NCBI RefSeq assembly: GCF_027947575.1
Contig: NZ_CP116256.1
Location: 4,712,001 to 4,776,000, forward strand
Direction of reading: 5' to 3'
DNA length: 64,000 nt
Source: Streptomyces rubrogriseus
Lineage (GTDB): Bacteria; Actinomycetota; Actinomycetes; Streptomycetales; Streptomycetaceae
Part shown: one piece after another, positions 30,556 through 39,349 of the stretch
How positions within the stretch are numbered: the first letter of the stretch is position 1
How the letters are laid out: the number at the start of each line of letters is the position of its first letter
Made by a program: the position numbers and the translations under genes
Notes under the pieces: generated by a model
What the model saw: the letters and a program-made list of their open reading frames with translations, nothing else
Told to the model about the DNA's origin: nothing
Databases searched by the model: none

Positions 30556-30575
30556 ACTTCGTGGTAACACGAAGT
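30556..30575. promoter_or_regulatory. 20-bp palindrome upstream of YceI gene
   Basis: ACTTCGTGGTAACACGAAGT has perfect 8-bp arms and a GTAA centre, and is flanked by GATC on both sides (30551-30554 and 30576-30579). It lies 25 bp before the YceI start. It is probably a repressor site, since YceI genes are often under MarR- or TetR-type control; no dedicated regulator adjoins it. Confidence 0.65.
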
Positions 30576-30599
30576 GATCCATTTCGAAAGGGCCGACTC

Positions 30600-31250
30600 A
30601 TGGGTATCTTCAGCCGCCGCCAGACCGCCACCGTCGAGCAGCCGTCGGCCGCCGGGCAGGACCCGTTCGCCGCGCGGTCCGCGACGGCGGTCGCCACGCC
30701 CGACCCGGCCCTTCGCGCGCTGACGGGGCGATGGACCATCGACCGCCCGCACAGCCGGATCGGATTCTCCGTGCGGCACGCGATGGTCACCACGGTCCGC
30801 GGGGCGTTCACCGACTACGACAGCACGCTCCACTTCGACGGAGCCCGCCCCTCCGAGTCCCGGGCCGACCTCGTCATCCGGGTGGCCAGCGTCGACACCG
30901 GCGTGGAACAACGGGACGCCCACCTCGTCGGCAAGGACTTCTTCGACGCGCGGCGCCACCCGGAGATGATCTTCCGCTCCACCTCCACCACCCAGGAGTC
31001 CGCGGAGAGCTTCCGCATGACGGGGGACCTGACCATCCGGGGCACGACCCGCCCCGTCGAGCTCCAACTGGACTACCTCGGCTCGGTCGTGGACCCGTTC
31101 GGCTACGAGCGGGCGGGTTTCGACGGCACCACCACCATCGACCGCAGGGACTGGGGCCTGGTCTACAACCAGCGGCTCGAGGCGGGCGGCAGCATGGTGA
31201 GCGAGAAGGTCCGCCTGCAGTTCGACATCTCCGCGATCCGCTCCTCCTGA
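30600..31250 (+). CDS. YceI family lipid-binding protein
   Basis: A 216-residue protein. From TGRWTIDRPHSRIGFSVRHAMVTTVRGAFTDYD onward it follows the YceI lipocalin-like fold, with RDAHLVGKDFFDARRHPEMIFRS and DRRDWGLVYNQRLEAGGSMVSEKV as conserved blocks. The family binds polyisoprenoids or other long lipids and is linked to envelope stress. There is no signal peptide; the first 40 residues are polar, so a cytoplasmic role is likely, as in many Streptomyces members. AAAGGG precedes ATG 30600, and a 20-bp palindrome lies just upstream. Confidence 0.9.
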   Translation: MGIFSRRQTATVEQPSAAGQDPFAARSATAVATPDPALRALTGRWTIDRPHSRIGFSVRHAMVTTVRGAFTDYDSTLHFDGARPSESRADLVIRVASVDTGVEQRDAHLVGKDFFDARRHPEMIFRSTSTTQESAESFRMTGDLTIRGTTRPVELQLDYLGSVVDPFGYERAGFDGTTTIDRRDWGLVYNQRLEAGGSMVSEKVRLQFDISAIRSS

Positions 31251-31253
31251 ACC

Positions 31254-31946
31254 CTACGGCCGGGGCACGGCGCACGGGCGCAGGACCATGAGCGAGTCCT
31301 CCGGAGCCGCGACCATGGCGAAGGGGAACCGGTCGAGTTCGAGGCAGAGGGCGACATCGTCGGGGTGGACGCCCTGACGCACGCCCTGCGCCAGCTCGGT
31401 GGCGGCGCGCGACTCGGCGGCACGGCCGAGGAACCCGGCGGCGTCCGCACCGTGCCCGGTGGCCCGGCGCGCGATGTACTGGGCACACGCCAGGTCCTCG
31501 TCGGCCCGGCCGTCCTCGCCGGTGACCACGAACGTGACGCGCTCGGCGGCGCGTGCCCGCAGCACCCGGGCCGTCGCCTCCGCGACCACGAAACCGGCGC
31601 ACAGCACCAGCGACGCGTCCCTGACCGCCAGGGCACCGACGGTCCCCGCCGTGGTCTTCTGCACGACGGTCCGTCCCGCGAGGTCGGCGGAGCGCAACAG
31701 GCCCGGCGAGTTGACCAGGTCGAAACCGGGCGTGAGCGGCCCGTCCTTGAGCGCGACCCGGTCCGGGTCGCGCTCCTTGAGGGCCAGGGCCTCGTCCAGA
31801 GACTCGGCGAGAACGATCTTTTCCGCCCCTCGGGCGAAAGCCCACGCGGCCACGGTGAACGCGCGCATGACGTCGACGACGACCGCCACGGCCGGGGCCT
31901 CGACCACCTCGGGTATGCCAACGAAACGAGTGTCCATTCCGGTCAT
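31254..31946 (-). CDS. 2-phosphosulfolactate phosphatase-like protein (ComB family)
   Basis: A 230-residue protein. [33 protein letters not shown] and the downstream [38 protein letters not shown] are ComB landmarks. ComB hydrolyses 2-phosphosulfolactate in coenzyme M synthesis, a pathway not expected in Streptomyces, so the true substrate is probably another phosphate ester. ATG 31946 or ATG 31937 may be the start. Its stop is 3 bp from the YceI stop (convergent). Confidence 0.82.
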   Translation of the reverse strand: MTGMDTRFVGIPEVVEAPAVAVVVDVMRAFTVAAWAFARGAEKIVLAESLDEALALKERDPDRVALKDGPLTPGFDLVNSPGLLRSADLAGRTVVQKTTAGTVGALAVRDASLVLCAGFVVAEATARVLRARAAERVTFVVTGEDGRADEDLACAQYIARRATGHGADAAGFLGRAAESRAATELAQGVRQGVHPDDVALCLELDRFPFAMVAAPEDSLMVLRPCAVPRP

Positions 31947-31970
31947 GATCGCGCATGCCCGGCAGCACTG

Positions 31971-32951
31971 TCACCGGGTACGGCTCGCCGGGTCGTGGTC
32001 CGTCACCGCCGCGGTGAACCGCTCCGCGAGGGCGGCGGCAGCGGCACGCAGTTCCTTTCCGCCCTCGATGCGGAAGGCGAAGGGCACCCCCGCCAGCCAC
32101 TCCTGCGCGTACATGTCCGGGTTGCGGGTGCTGCCGAGAAGGACGCAGCCGTCTCCCAGCGGTTCGAGCCGTCCCATGGGCGGGCGGATCCAGGGGGCGA
32201 CCTCGGCCGGCGGGACGTCGAAGACCACACGGGTGGCGAACTCCCATCCGGTGCCCAGGTTCTCCTCCAGCACCGCCACCGGGTCGAAGTCCACCGGCGC
32301 GTCGAATCCGCGGCCGGTGCCGTGGACCTCGCCGATCCGGTCGACCCGGTAGGTGCGGACGGCGTCGGCGCGGTGGGAGTGGCACAGCAGGTACCAGCGC
32401 CCGTGGCGGACGACGAGGGACCAGGGATCCGCCTCCTCCTCCCAAGCGTTGCCGGCCTCGCTGCGGTAGGCGAGCCGCACGCGGCGCCGGTGCGCGACGG
32501 CCTCGACGAGGGAACTGGTCACGGCCGGATCGGGGTGGGCCGCCAACGGGTCGGGGGCGGCGGCCGCGTACTCCCGCAGCAGTGCCGCCTGCCGGCCGAC
32601 GCTCTCCGGCAGCGCCTTGACGACCTTGCCCAGTGCGGTTCCGACGAGGTCGTCGGCGTCGGCCACGGCAGGCCGGCCGCCGAGTGCCGCCATGACCAGG
32701 CCGAGGGCCTCGGCCTGCGTGAAGTGCACGGGCGGCAGTCTCGTCCCGCGTCCCAGTCGGTATCCGCCGTGCGGTCCGCGGGCCGACTCCACGGGGATGC
32801 CCGCCTCCTTGAGGATCCCCACGTACCGGCGCGCCGCTCGCTCGGTCACGCCCAGCCGCACGGCGAGTTCGTCGGCCGTCGTGGTGGGGCGGGTCCGGAG
32901 GATCTCCAGGGCGCGCAGCGCTCGCGCGGTGGGGCCGGGGTCGTTGGGCAC
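31971..32951 (-). CDS. WYL-domain transcriptional regulator (YafY-like)
   Basis: A 326-residue regulator. The N-terminal HTH_11 (about residues 8-60) reads ARALRALEILRTRPTTTADELAVRLGVTERAARRYVG. A WYL domain (about 140-215) contains RRRVRLAYRSEAGNAWEEEADPWSLVVRHGRWYLLCHSHRADAVRTYRVDRI. WYL proteins sense nucleic acids or small ligands. The start is GTG 32951; no clear ribosome site is seen, so the mRNA may be leaderless. It is divergent from the alpha/beta hydrolase with a repeat block between. Confidence 0.88.
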   Translation of the reverse strand: MPNDPGPTARALRALEILRTRPTTTADELAVRLGVTERAARRYVGILKEAGIPVESARGPHGGYRLGRGTRLPPVHFTQAEALGLVMAALGGRPAVADADDLVGTALGKVVKALPESVGRQAALLREYAAAAPDPLAAHPDPAVTSSLVEAVAHRRRVRLAYRSEAGNAWEEEADPWSLVVRHGRWYLLCHSHRADAVRTYRVDRIGEVHGTGRGFDAPVDFDPVAVLEENLGTGWEFATRVVFDVPPAEVAPWIRPPMGRLEPLGDGCVLLGSTRNPDMYAQEWLAGVPFAFRIEGGKELRAAAAALAERFTAAVTDHDPASRTR

Positions 32952-33007
32952 GGGAGCAGGGTAGTCGGCGCGGCGCGGGCGCGGCGGTGGTCCGGCGACG
33001 GTGGTGG

Positions 33008-33133
33008 GTGGCCCGTAGCCGGTGGCGGTGGCCCGTAGCCGGTGGCGGTGGCCCGTAGGCGGTGGCCGGTCGTCGGTGGCCGGTCGTCGGTGGCCGGTGG
33101 TCGGTGGTCGGTGGTCGGTGGTCGGTGGTCGGT
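33008..33133. repeat. Compound minisatellite: 20-bp and 7-bp tandem repeats
   Basis: Two exact copies of a 20-bp unit (GTGGCCCGTAGCCGGTGGCG at 33008 and 33028) are followed by a partial third. Exactly ten heptamers follow (33064-33133): alternating GGCCGGT and CGTCGGT, one more GGCCGGT, then five copies of GGTCGGT. The block lies in the divergent WYL/hydrolase intergenic region. Its G-rich strand could form unusual structures. Copy number probably varies between strains. Confidence 0.9.
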
Positions 33134-33203
33134 GAAGCAAACCGGCAGTGGATCGTCCGGATCTCCTCCTACCGTGGGGCCACGCAGACGAAGGGAACCG
33201 ATC

Positions 33204-33890
33204 ATGGACATCGTGCTCATCGGCGGCCTGTGGCTGAACGGATCCGTGTGGGAGGGCGTCGCGTCCACACTGGAGTCGCTCGGCCACCGTCCGGTGCCGC
33301 TCACGCTCCCGGGGCAGGGAGACGGCGCGGCGACCGCCACGCTGGACGATCAGGTGACCGCGGTGCTGGCCGCGGTGGACGCCGCGCCCGGCAGGCCCAT
33401 GGTGGTGGGGCACTCCGCGGCCTGCGCGCTGGCCTGGCTGGCGGCCGACCGGCGGCCGGAGCGGCTGGCCAAGGTCGCGCTCATCGGAGGCATCCCGACC
33501 CCCGACGGCCGGGCTTACGCGGACTTCTTCGAGATCAGGGACGGCGTGATGCCCTTTCCGGGCTGGGAGCCCTTCCAGGGGCCCGATGCCGCCGACCTCG
33601 ACGAGACGGCGCGGCACGAGTTGGCGGCGGGCGCGATCCCGGTGCCCGAGGCCGTGGCCCGGGGCGTGGTGCGACTGTCCGACGAGCGCCGCTACGAAGT
33701 GCCGGTCGTGGTCGTGTGCCCCGAGTTCACGCCCGCGCAGGCGCGGGAGTGGATCGGCGCGGGCGACGTTCCGGAACTCGCCCGGGCCAAGCACGTCGAC
33801 TTCGCGGACATCGACTCGGGCCACTGGCCCATGATCACCAAGCCTGCCGAGCTGGCCCGGATCCTGGCCGCGGCGGCCGAGGAGAACTGA
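33204..33890 (+). CDS. Alpha/beta hydrolase
   Basis: A 228-residue cytoplasmic hydrolase. The oxyanion region LIGGLWLNGSVWEGV is at the N-terminus. The nucleophile elbow is VVGHSAACALAW (GHSAA), and the catalytic His lies in DIDSGHWPMIT near the C-terminus. An acidic residue after VVVVCPEFTP probably completes the triad. The substrate is unknown. AAGGGAACC precedes ATG 33204. It is divergent from the WYL regulator, which may control it. Confidence 0.87.
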   Translation: MDIVLIGGLWLNGSVWEGVASTLESLGHRPVPLTLPGQGDGAATATLDDQVTAVLAAVDAAPGRPMVVGHSAACALAWLAADRRPERLAKVALIGGIPTPDGRAYADFFEIRDGVMPFPGWEPFQGPDAADLDETARHELAAGAIPVPEAVARGVVRLSDERRYEVPVVVVCPEFTPAQAREWIGAGDVPELARAKHVDFADIDSGHWPMITKPAELARILAAAAEEN

Positions 33891-33924
33891 CGGTCGCCAC
33901 GCCCCGGTGGGCCAGGGTCCGGGC

Positions 33925-34299
33925 TCAGTGGAGGCAGAGGCAGAACGGATGACCGGCCGGGTCCGCGTAGACCCGCCAGTTGGCGCCCGGGCGGAGCTGG
34001 TCGGTCCGCTCCAGGACGGTCGCACCGAGTGCGAGGGCCCGCTTCTCCTCGCCTTCGAGGTCGTCGACGTCGAAGTCCAGATGGAGCTGCTGGGGGTGGT
34101 CCTGACCGGGCCATTCGGGCGCCCGGTAGCCGTCCACCCGCTGGAAGGCCAGCGGCGTCCCCTCGAAGCCGTGCACCTCCAGCCAGTCGGAGTCGTCCGG
34201 ATCCGCGACCACCCGCCCGCCGAGCAGCTCCGCGTAGAACGACGCGAGCCGTACCGGGTCCGCGCAGTCCAGCGCGACCGCCTGCAGCTTTCGAATCAC
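33925..34299 (-). CDS. VOC superfamily (glyoxalase-like) protein
   Basis: A 124-residue protein with two beta-alpha-beta-beta-beta modules: IRKLQAVALDCADPVRLASFYAELLGG and, after a linker, LHLDFDVDDLEGEEKRALALGA with the closing YADPAGHPFCLCLH. The pattern fits the family that includes glyoxalases and antibiotic-binding proteins; metal ligands are incomplete, as in many members. GTG 34299 was preferred to GTG 34308 because the GAGGA ribosome site is then nine bases away. It converges with the hydrolase gene. Confidence 0.88.
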   Translation of the reverse strand: MIRKLQAVALDCADPVRLASFYAELLGGRVVADPDDSDWLEVHGFEGTPLAFQRVDGYRAPEWPGQDHPQQLHLDFDVDDLEGEEKRALALGATVLERTDQLRPGANWRVYADPAGHPFCLCLH

Positions 34300-34424
34300 G
34301 TCCGACACTCCTCGCTCTTCGGGCCCTCTCGTTACGCCCTTGTACCGGAACGTCCTACCCGGGGCGGCGGCGGGCATGCGCGACGCCGGGCCGCACCGGA
34401 TCCTTCTTCTCCCCCTTCATGCAC

Positions 34425-34452
34425 TTGGTGTTGCACGCACTGCGTGCATAAT
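34425..34452 (+). promoter_or_regulatory. Promoter with overlapping 17-bp palindrome
   Basis: TTGGTG (34425-34430) and CATAAT (34447-34452) are separated by 16 bp, a plausible housekeeping promoter. The perfect palindrome TGCACGCACTGCGTGCA (34432-34448) fills the spacer. A protein bound there would block RNA polymerase. It serves the serine hydrolase at 34507. Confidence 0.65.
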
Positions 34453-34506
34453 GGGTGCAAGGGCATGTCGAGGAGCCGTCGAAGAACCGGGGAGAGGACA
34501 CCTGCC

Positions 34507-35625
34507 GTGAGTGACGCACTGGATCCCGAGGTACTGGACGCAGCCGTCGAGAACGTCCACCGCGCCGGAATGCCGGGCCTGTTCGCCGAGGTGCGGGACG
34601 GCGACCAGGTCTGGCGGGGCGCCGCCGGGGTCGCCGACGTCGACACCGGCCGCCCGGTCACCGCCGACCTGCGCCACCGGGTCGGCAGCATCACGAAGAC
34701 CTTCACCGCCGCCGCGGTCCTGCAGCAGGTCGAGCAGGGGCGGATCGGTCTCGACGCGCCGATCGGCCGCTACCTTCCGGGGCTTCTTCCCGACGGACGC
34801 GGCGAGGCCGTCACGGTCCGCATGCTGATGAACCACACCAGTGGTCTCGCCGAGTACCTGCCCCACGCCTACTCGTCCCTCGAGGCGTTCCCCGCCCTCG
34901 CGGACACCAGGCCGCAGAGCCTGGACGACCACCGCTTCACCCGGTTCGACCCCGCCGAGCTGATCGCACTCGGCGTCGCCGCACCCGCCGTCGGCCCCCC
35001 GGGCGGCACTCCGGGCCTGTACTCGAACACCAACTACCTGATCCTGGGCAAGCTCCTGGAAGAGGTGACCGGCACCAGCGCCGAGCGCTGCATCACCCGG
35101 AACGTCATCGAGCGCGCCGGACTCCGGGACACCGAGCTGCCCACCGGGCCCTACCTGGGCGAGCCGCACTCGCGCCTCTACGAGTCCTGGTTCGGCATGA
35201 TCGACCCACCGCGCGACTACAGCGTGTACGACATGTCGTGGGTGGGGCCGTCGGCGTCGCTGATCTCCACCGTCTCGGACCTCAACCGCTTCTTCGGGAT
35301 GCTGCTGGCCGGCGAGATCGTGAGCCCGTCGTCGCTGGCGCAGATGCGGCGTACCGTGCCGGTGGTCTCCCAGGAAGGGCGGACCATCGAGTACGGCCTC
35401 GGCCTGCACCCGACACATGCACCCGGTCAGGACACCTTCTGGGGCCACGGCGGCACGGCCTGGGGCGCCGGGGCGCTGGCCGCGATCAGCGCCGACGGCA
35501 GGCGCCGCGTGGCCGTCGCGGTGAACCTCCAGAGGTGGAACGCGCTCGACTCGGCGGGCAGGCCGCGGCCCCATCCCATCGACGACGCGCTCGCGGACTT
35601 CCACCGCGTGGCGATGTACGGCTGA
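34507..35625 (+). CDS. Serine hydrolase, class C beta-lactamase/DD-peptidase fold
   Basis: A 372-residue protein of the penicillin-binding fold. The nucleophile motif is GSITKTF (SxxK). The second motif is LYSNTNYLILG (YxN), and the third is WGHGGTAWG (HGG in place of KTG). No signal peptide is visible, so a cytoplasmic esterase or D-aminopeptidase role is more likely than beta-lactam defence. GTG 34507 follows GGAGAGGA at good spacing. A promoter with an embedded palindrome lies 55 bp upstream. Confidence 0.88.
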   Translation: MSDALDPEVLDAAVENVHRAGMPGLFAEVRDGDQVWRGAAGVADVDTGRPVTADLRHRVGSITKTFTAAAVLQQVEQGRIGLDAPIGRYLPGLLPDGRGEAVTVRMLMNHTSGLAEYLPHAYSSLEAFPALADTRPQSLDDHRFTRFDPAELIALGVAAPAVGPPGGTPGLYSNTNYLILGKLLEEVTGTSAERCITRNVIERAGLRDTELPTGPYLGEPHSRLYESWFGMIDPPRDYSVYDMSWVGPSASLISTVSDLNRFFGMLLAGEIVSPSSLAQMRRTVPVVSQEGRTIEYGLGLHPTHAPGQDTFWGHGGTAWGAGALAAISADGRRRVAVAVNLQRWNALDSAGRPRPHPIDDALADFHRVAMYG

Positions 35626-35648
35626 CCAAGGCGCGCCGACCCGAGGCG

Positions 35649-36770
35649 TCAGCCCGTGCGCAGGACCCGCAGGCGGCCGGGGTCAGCCGGATCCCGGTCC
35701 ACGACCTGCACCGGCGCCCAGGCCCACTGCCACACGCCGATGTCGGGCGTCCGGGAGAACCGGATCCGCCCCCGGGTGCCCTCCACCGAGACGCTCGCCC
35801 AGGATTCGGGGGTCCACGCCCGGTCCGGGCCGTGCGAGCGCAGCATGTCGGCGAGGACCGTCACCGTGTCGTATCCCTCGAAGGCGACGAAGGAGGGCGC
35901 TTCGGCCAGCCGCTCGCGCAGCGCCGTTGCGACCCGTTCACCGAGCGGGCCCAGGCGTTCGGGCAGGTAGCGCAGGAAGGGAACCGCGGCGCCGTCCGTG
36001 CCCAGCGCCGTCGCCCATCCGGTGAACTCCGGCTGCCCGGCCGGGGCACCGATCGTGATCCCGGCCAGGCGCCGGTCCCGGCGCACGGAGCGGACGATCG
36101 ACACGGCCGGCTCGGGGTGACCGACCAGGAGGAGGAGGGCGGTCGCGTGCAGGTCGGCGAGCGTGTCGCACACCGACGCGGCGGTCGAGCCGCGCACGTC
36201 GACGTCGAGGACGGTGCCGTCGTGCGGCGCGAGGTGGTCCCGCAGGATGCGGGCGCCGCACGCCCAGTAGACGCTGCTCGGGTCGATGGCCACGGCGATG
36301 CGGCGGGGGCCCGCGGCGAGGAGGTGGTCCGCGTAGATCCGCCAGCCGTGGGACTGCGCCGGGGCGAGCCGTGCGACCCACGGCGTCGGCTGTTCGGTGA
36401 GCGCGTCGAGCACGGCCGAGGCGCACAGGAACGGCACGCCCAGGGCATCGGCCCTGGCGGCGGCGGCACGCGCGACGACGCTGTGGTACTCCCCCGCCAC
36501 GGCGGCCACGCCCAGCCCGGCGAGTTCCTCCACGGCCGCCGCGGCCCGGTGGGGATCGGCCGCGGTGTCCCGCACCACCAGCGCCACTGGCCTGCCCATG
36601 ATGCCACCGGCCTCATTGACTTCGCGTACGGCCAGTTCCATCCCGGCGAGCAGGTGCCGGCCCGCCTCGTCCCAGCCCGGCCGGGTCAGCGGCACGAGCG
36701 CACCGATCCGGACGTGCCCGTTCGTCTCGTCCCGCCCCGGCAGAGTCTCTTGGGTGACCATGCCGGCCAT
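35649..36770 (-). CDS. Branched-chain amino acid ABC transporter-type binding protein without signal peptide
   Basis: A 373-residue protein of the type-1 periplasmic binding fold (Peripla_BP_6): VRIGALVPLTRPGWDEAGRHLLAGMELAVREVNEAGGIMGRPVALVVRD, then VAAVAGEYHSVVARAAAARADALGVPFLCASAV. Transport partners are absent and no lipobox or signal sequence exists at any start. ATG 36770 has the best ribosome site (GGGGGTGG). A cytoplasmic sensor or a secreted-lipoprotein relic are both possible; free-standing members of this type are found near regulators in Streptomyces. Confidence 0.8.
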   Translation of the reverse strand: MAGMVTQETLPGRDETNGHVRIGALVPLTRPGWDEAGRHLLAGMELAVREVNEAGGIMGRPVALVVRDTAADPHRAAAAVEELAGLGVAAVAGEYHSVVARAAAARADALGVPFLCASAVLDALTEQPTPWVARLAPAQSHGWRIYADHLLAAGPRRIAVAIDPSSVYWACGARILRDHLAPHDGTVLDVDVRGSTAASVCDTLADLHATALLLLVGHPEPAVSIVRSVRRDRRLAGITIGAPAGQPEFTGWATALGTDGAAVPFLRYLPERLGPLGERVATALRERLAEAPSFVAFEGYDTVTVLADMLRSHGPDRAWTPESWASVSVEGTRGRIRFSRTPDIGVWQWAWAPVQVVDRDPADPGRLRVLRTG

Positions 36771-36918
36771 TGCATCCACCCCCGCCGCCGCCGGCAACCG
36801 ATTATGCGTTCCGCGAGCCCCTGATCAGGTTGCCGCTACGCCGCTGCTTCCGGAGGTCCACCGGAGGCTTCGGCGAAGTCGGTTCGGTCGGCGGGGAGTT
36901 GTGGCAGTATCCGCTGTC

Positions 36919-38322
36919 ATGTCGCCGCTTGGCACGTCCCTGCCCGCCCCGTGGTCGCACCGGGCCGGTCGTCGTCTGTTCGTGGTGTTGCTCGTGCTGC
37001 TCCTGGCGGTGGGCATGCCGGCGGGTGAGTCCGGTGCGGCAGCCGGGGCCGGCGGGTCCGCGGCGACGCCCGATCGCGCCCGCTACGACGTGGACCTGCG
37101 CTCCGACACCGACGGCGGCCACTGGACGGGGCGGCAGCGAGTCTCCTTCCGCAACGCGTCCGAACGGCCGCTGCGCGAGGTGTACCTGCGCCTGTGGGGC
37201 AACGGCGAGGACGGGTGCGGCACACCCGGTGCGCCCTCGCCCGTCGTCGTGTCGGGGCTGCGCGGCGGGACGGCGGACCCGCTCACGGTGAACTGCACGG
37301 CTCTGCGCATCGCCCTGCCGAAGCCCCTCGCGCACGGGGAGCGGGCGTCCGTGGCCTTCGACGTCTCCATCACGGTGCCCGACCGCAACGCCCGCTTCGG
37401 CCGCGAGGGCGCCTTCCGCTTCCTCGGCAACGCCCTGCCGGTGCTCGCCGTGCACGACGCCGAGGGGTGGCACCTCGACCCGTACGTGGCCGTCGGCGAG
37501 AGCTTCTACGCCCTCGCCGGTGACTTCAGGGTCCGCCTCGACCACCCGTCGGACATGGCGGTGCCCGCGACGGGCCGCACCAGGACCCGCCCGGGGGCCC
37601 CGGGACGTTCGGTGACCCTCAGCCTCGCGGAGCGCGTGCGGGACTTCGCCTGGGCCGCGGGACCGTTCCGCACGGCGGCCCGGACCACGCCCGGGGGTGT
37701 GCGCGTGAAGTCGTTCTGGGCGCCCGGCACACCCGCCGCGGGCGTCCGCCTCGCCCGCGCGGAAGCCGTCGCCGCCGTCGACCGGTTCGGCCGCGAGTTC
37801 GGCCGCTATCCGTACGGCGAGGTCGATCTCGTGATGACCAGCGGGTTCGGTGGCGGTATGGAGTATCCCGGCCTCGTCCTGCTCGGCACCACCGAGGAGG
37901 GCAACGCCGTCGTCCACGAGCTGGCGCACCAGTGGTGGTACGGCATCGTCGGCAACGACGAGTACGCCTCGCCGTGGCTGGACGAGAGCTTCGCCCAGTA
38001 CGCCAACTTCCGCTTCTACGGCCTGGAGACCCGCGACTGCTGGTCGGACGTCTACTGGCCCGACGACGGCACCGAGCTGACCGCCTCCATGGACTACTGG
38101 TCGCGGCACCGCGGCGAGTACCACCTCGTCTACACGGCCGGGCCCTGCGCCCTGGCCGACCTGGAACGCACCCTCGGCGCCGACGCCATGGCCCGGCTCC
38201 TCAAGCGCTACGCCCGGGACCACTGGTACGGCGTCTCCACCACCGAGGACTTCAAGCGGGCGGCCCAGTCCATGACGGACGAGGACCTCGGCCCCTTCTG
38301 GGAGAGCCACCGCATCCGGTGA
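36919..38322 (+). CDS. Secreted M1-family aminopeptidase
   Basis: A 467-residue zinc aminopeptidase. The signal or anchor segment (RRLFVVLLVLLLAVGMPAGESGA) is followed by an N-terminal beta domain (about 45-270) and the catalytic domain. The exopeptidase motif is GFGGGMEYPG (GxMEN variant), and the zinc site is VVHELAHQWWYGIVGN with the third ligand Glu in PWLDESFAQY. The C-terminal helical domain is short. It probably trims peptides outside the cell. It is divergent from the binding-protein-like gene and converges with the phosphodiesterase-fold gene. Confidence 0.92.
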   Translation: MSPLGTSLPAPWSHRAGRRLFVVLLVLLLAVGMPAGESGAAAGAGGSAATPDRARYDVDLRSDTDGGHWTGRQRVSFRNASERPLREVYLRLWGNGEDGCGTPGAPSPVVVSGLRGGTADPLTVNCTALRIALPKPLAHGERASVAFDVSITVPDRNARFGREGAFRFLGNALPVLAVHDAEGWHLDPYVAVGESFYALAGDFRVRLDHPSDMAVPATGRTRTRPGAPGRSVTLSLAERVRDFAWAAGPFRTAARTTPGGVRVKSFWAPGTPAAGVRLARAEAVAAVDRFGREFGRYPYGEVDLVMTSGFGGGMEYPGLVLLGTTEEGNAVVHELAHQWWYGIVGNDEYASPWLDESFAQYANFRFYGLETRDCWSDVYWPDDGTELTASMDYWSRHRGEYHLVYTAGPCALADLERTLGADAMARLLKRYARDHWYGVSTTEDFKRAAQSMTDEDLGPFWESHRIR

Positions 38323-38329
38323 CGGGGCC

Positions 38330-39196
38330 TCAGGTGACGTCCAGGTCGGCGTACAGCATGTCGTGGTCCGAGTGCGCCGTACGGACCACGCGGTGCTCGC
38401 GCGGGGCGATGCCGCGCAGGAAGACGTAGTCGAACTTGCTCTGCCAGTCCGTGGTCGGCTCGCAGGTTCCGCCGGGCGCGGGGTGGCACTGCGGGTCGGT
38501 GTCGGTGGCCAGGGACCACATGGGGTCGAGCTCGGAGGCTTCCGGTACGGCGTTGAAGTCGCCGACGACTATGGCGTGTTGGTGCCGGGCGACTTCCCTG
38601 GCGAGTACGCGGACCTGGTCCGTCCTGAACTCCTCCTGACGGCGCTGGGCGAGGTGTGTGTTGAACACGCGGACGGACCGGCCGCCCACCTCGGTGGTGA
38701 CCGCGAGGTATCCGCGGTCCTCGGAGCCGCCGTCGGGGTACTCGACGTTGACCGCGTCCGTGATCGGCGCCGCCGAGAGGATGGCCTGGCCGAAGCCCCC
38801 GGGGTTCCACGGCGCTCCCCCGCAACGGCCCCAGTTCTGCAGGACCGATCCGTGTGCGACGTGGTAGACGAGCCCGTGGAAGGCCTCCAGGTAGTCCCGG
38901 ATCCGGTCGACGTCACGTGCGCAGGCTTCCTGCATGCCGATGACCTGGGGCGCGTGCGCGGCTATCTCCGCGGCCCGGTCGAGGTTGCTCGCGTCGCAGG
39001 GGTTGCACAGGTTCCACGTCATGACCCGGTCGGGTACGACGTCCTTGACGGCTTCGGCGGGCAGCGACCTGCCGGACAGGGCACCGCCGGGGGCACTGGG
39101 CCCCACCAGTGCCACGCAGGCCAGCGCCACCGCGCAGACCAGCAATCGCGAGCCGCCCCATTTGAGCACCGCCGCCTCCTCGGTGTGGACACACAT
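38330..39196 (-). CDS. Secreted endonuclease/exonuclease/phosphatase-family protein
   Basis: A 288-residue protein. A hydrophobic leader (SRLLVCAVALACVALVG) is followed by the EEP fold: VMTWNLCNPCDAS, VIGMQEACARDVD (metal Glu), VFNTHLAQ, HAIVVGDFNAVPEASEL (catalytic Asp-Asn) and AHSDHDMLYADL (catalytic Asp-His). It could cleave nucleic acid or a phospholipid/phosphoester outside the cell. Several cysteines (for instance CNPCD, CGGAPW, CEPTTD) suggest disulphides, fitting export. ATG 39196 or a GTG eight codons later may start it. Confidence 0.87.
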   Translation of the reverse strand: MCVHTEEAAVLKWGGSRLLVCAVALACVALVGPSAPGGALSGRSLPAEAVKDVVPDRVMTWNLCNPCDASNLDRAAEIAAHAPQVIGMQEACARDVDRIRDYLEAFHGLVYHVAHGSVLQNWGRCGGAPWNPGGFGQAILSAAPITDAVNVEYPDGGSEDRGYLAVTTEVGGRSVRVFNTHLAQRRQEEFRTDQVRVLAREVARHQHAIVVGDFNAVPEASELDPMWSLATDTDPQCHPAPGGTCEPTTDWQSKFDYVFLRGIAPREHRVVRTAHSDHDMLYADLDVT

Positions 39197-39349
39197 GGCA
39201 ACCGCCGTTCCCACGGACGAGGTTATGGCACCGCGGGACAGGCCCCGGCACCGCCCGGCGCCCGCCTCGTCCGGAGCCCCGGGAGCGGCCGACACCACGC
39301 CCGAGCCCTGAGCCACAACCACGGGTTGGGCAGCCCTATGCTCGCCCCC

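Noticed and set aside
31254..31946. Coenzyme M biosynthesis
   Set aside because: The ComB-like protein has no other pathway genes around it, and streptomycetes are not known to make coenzyme M.
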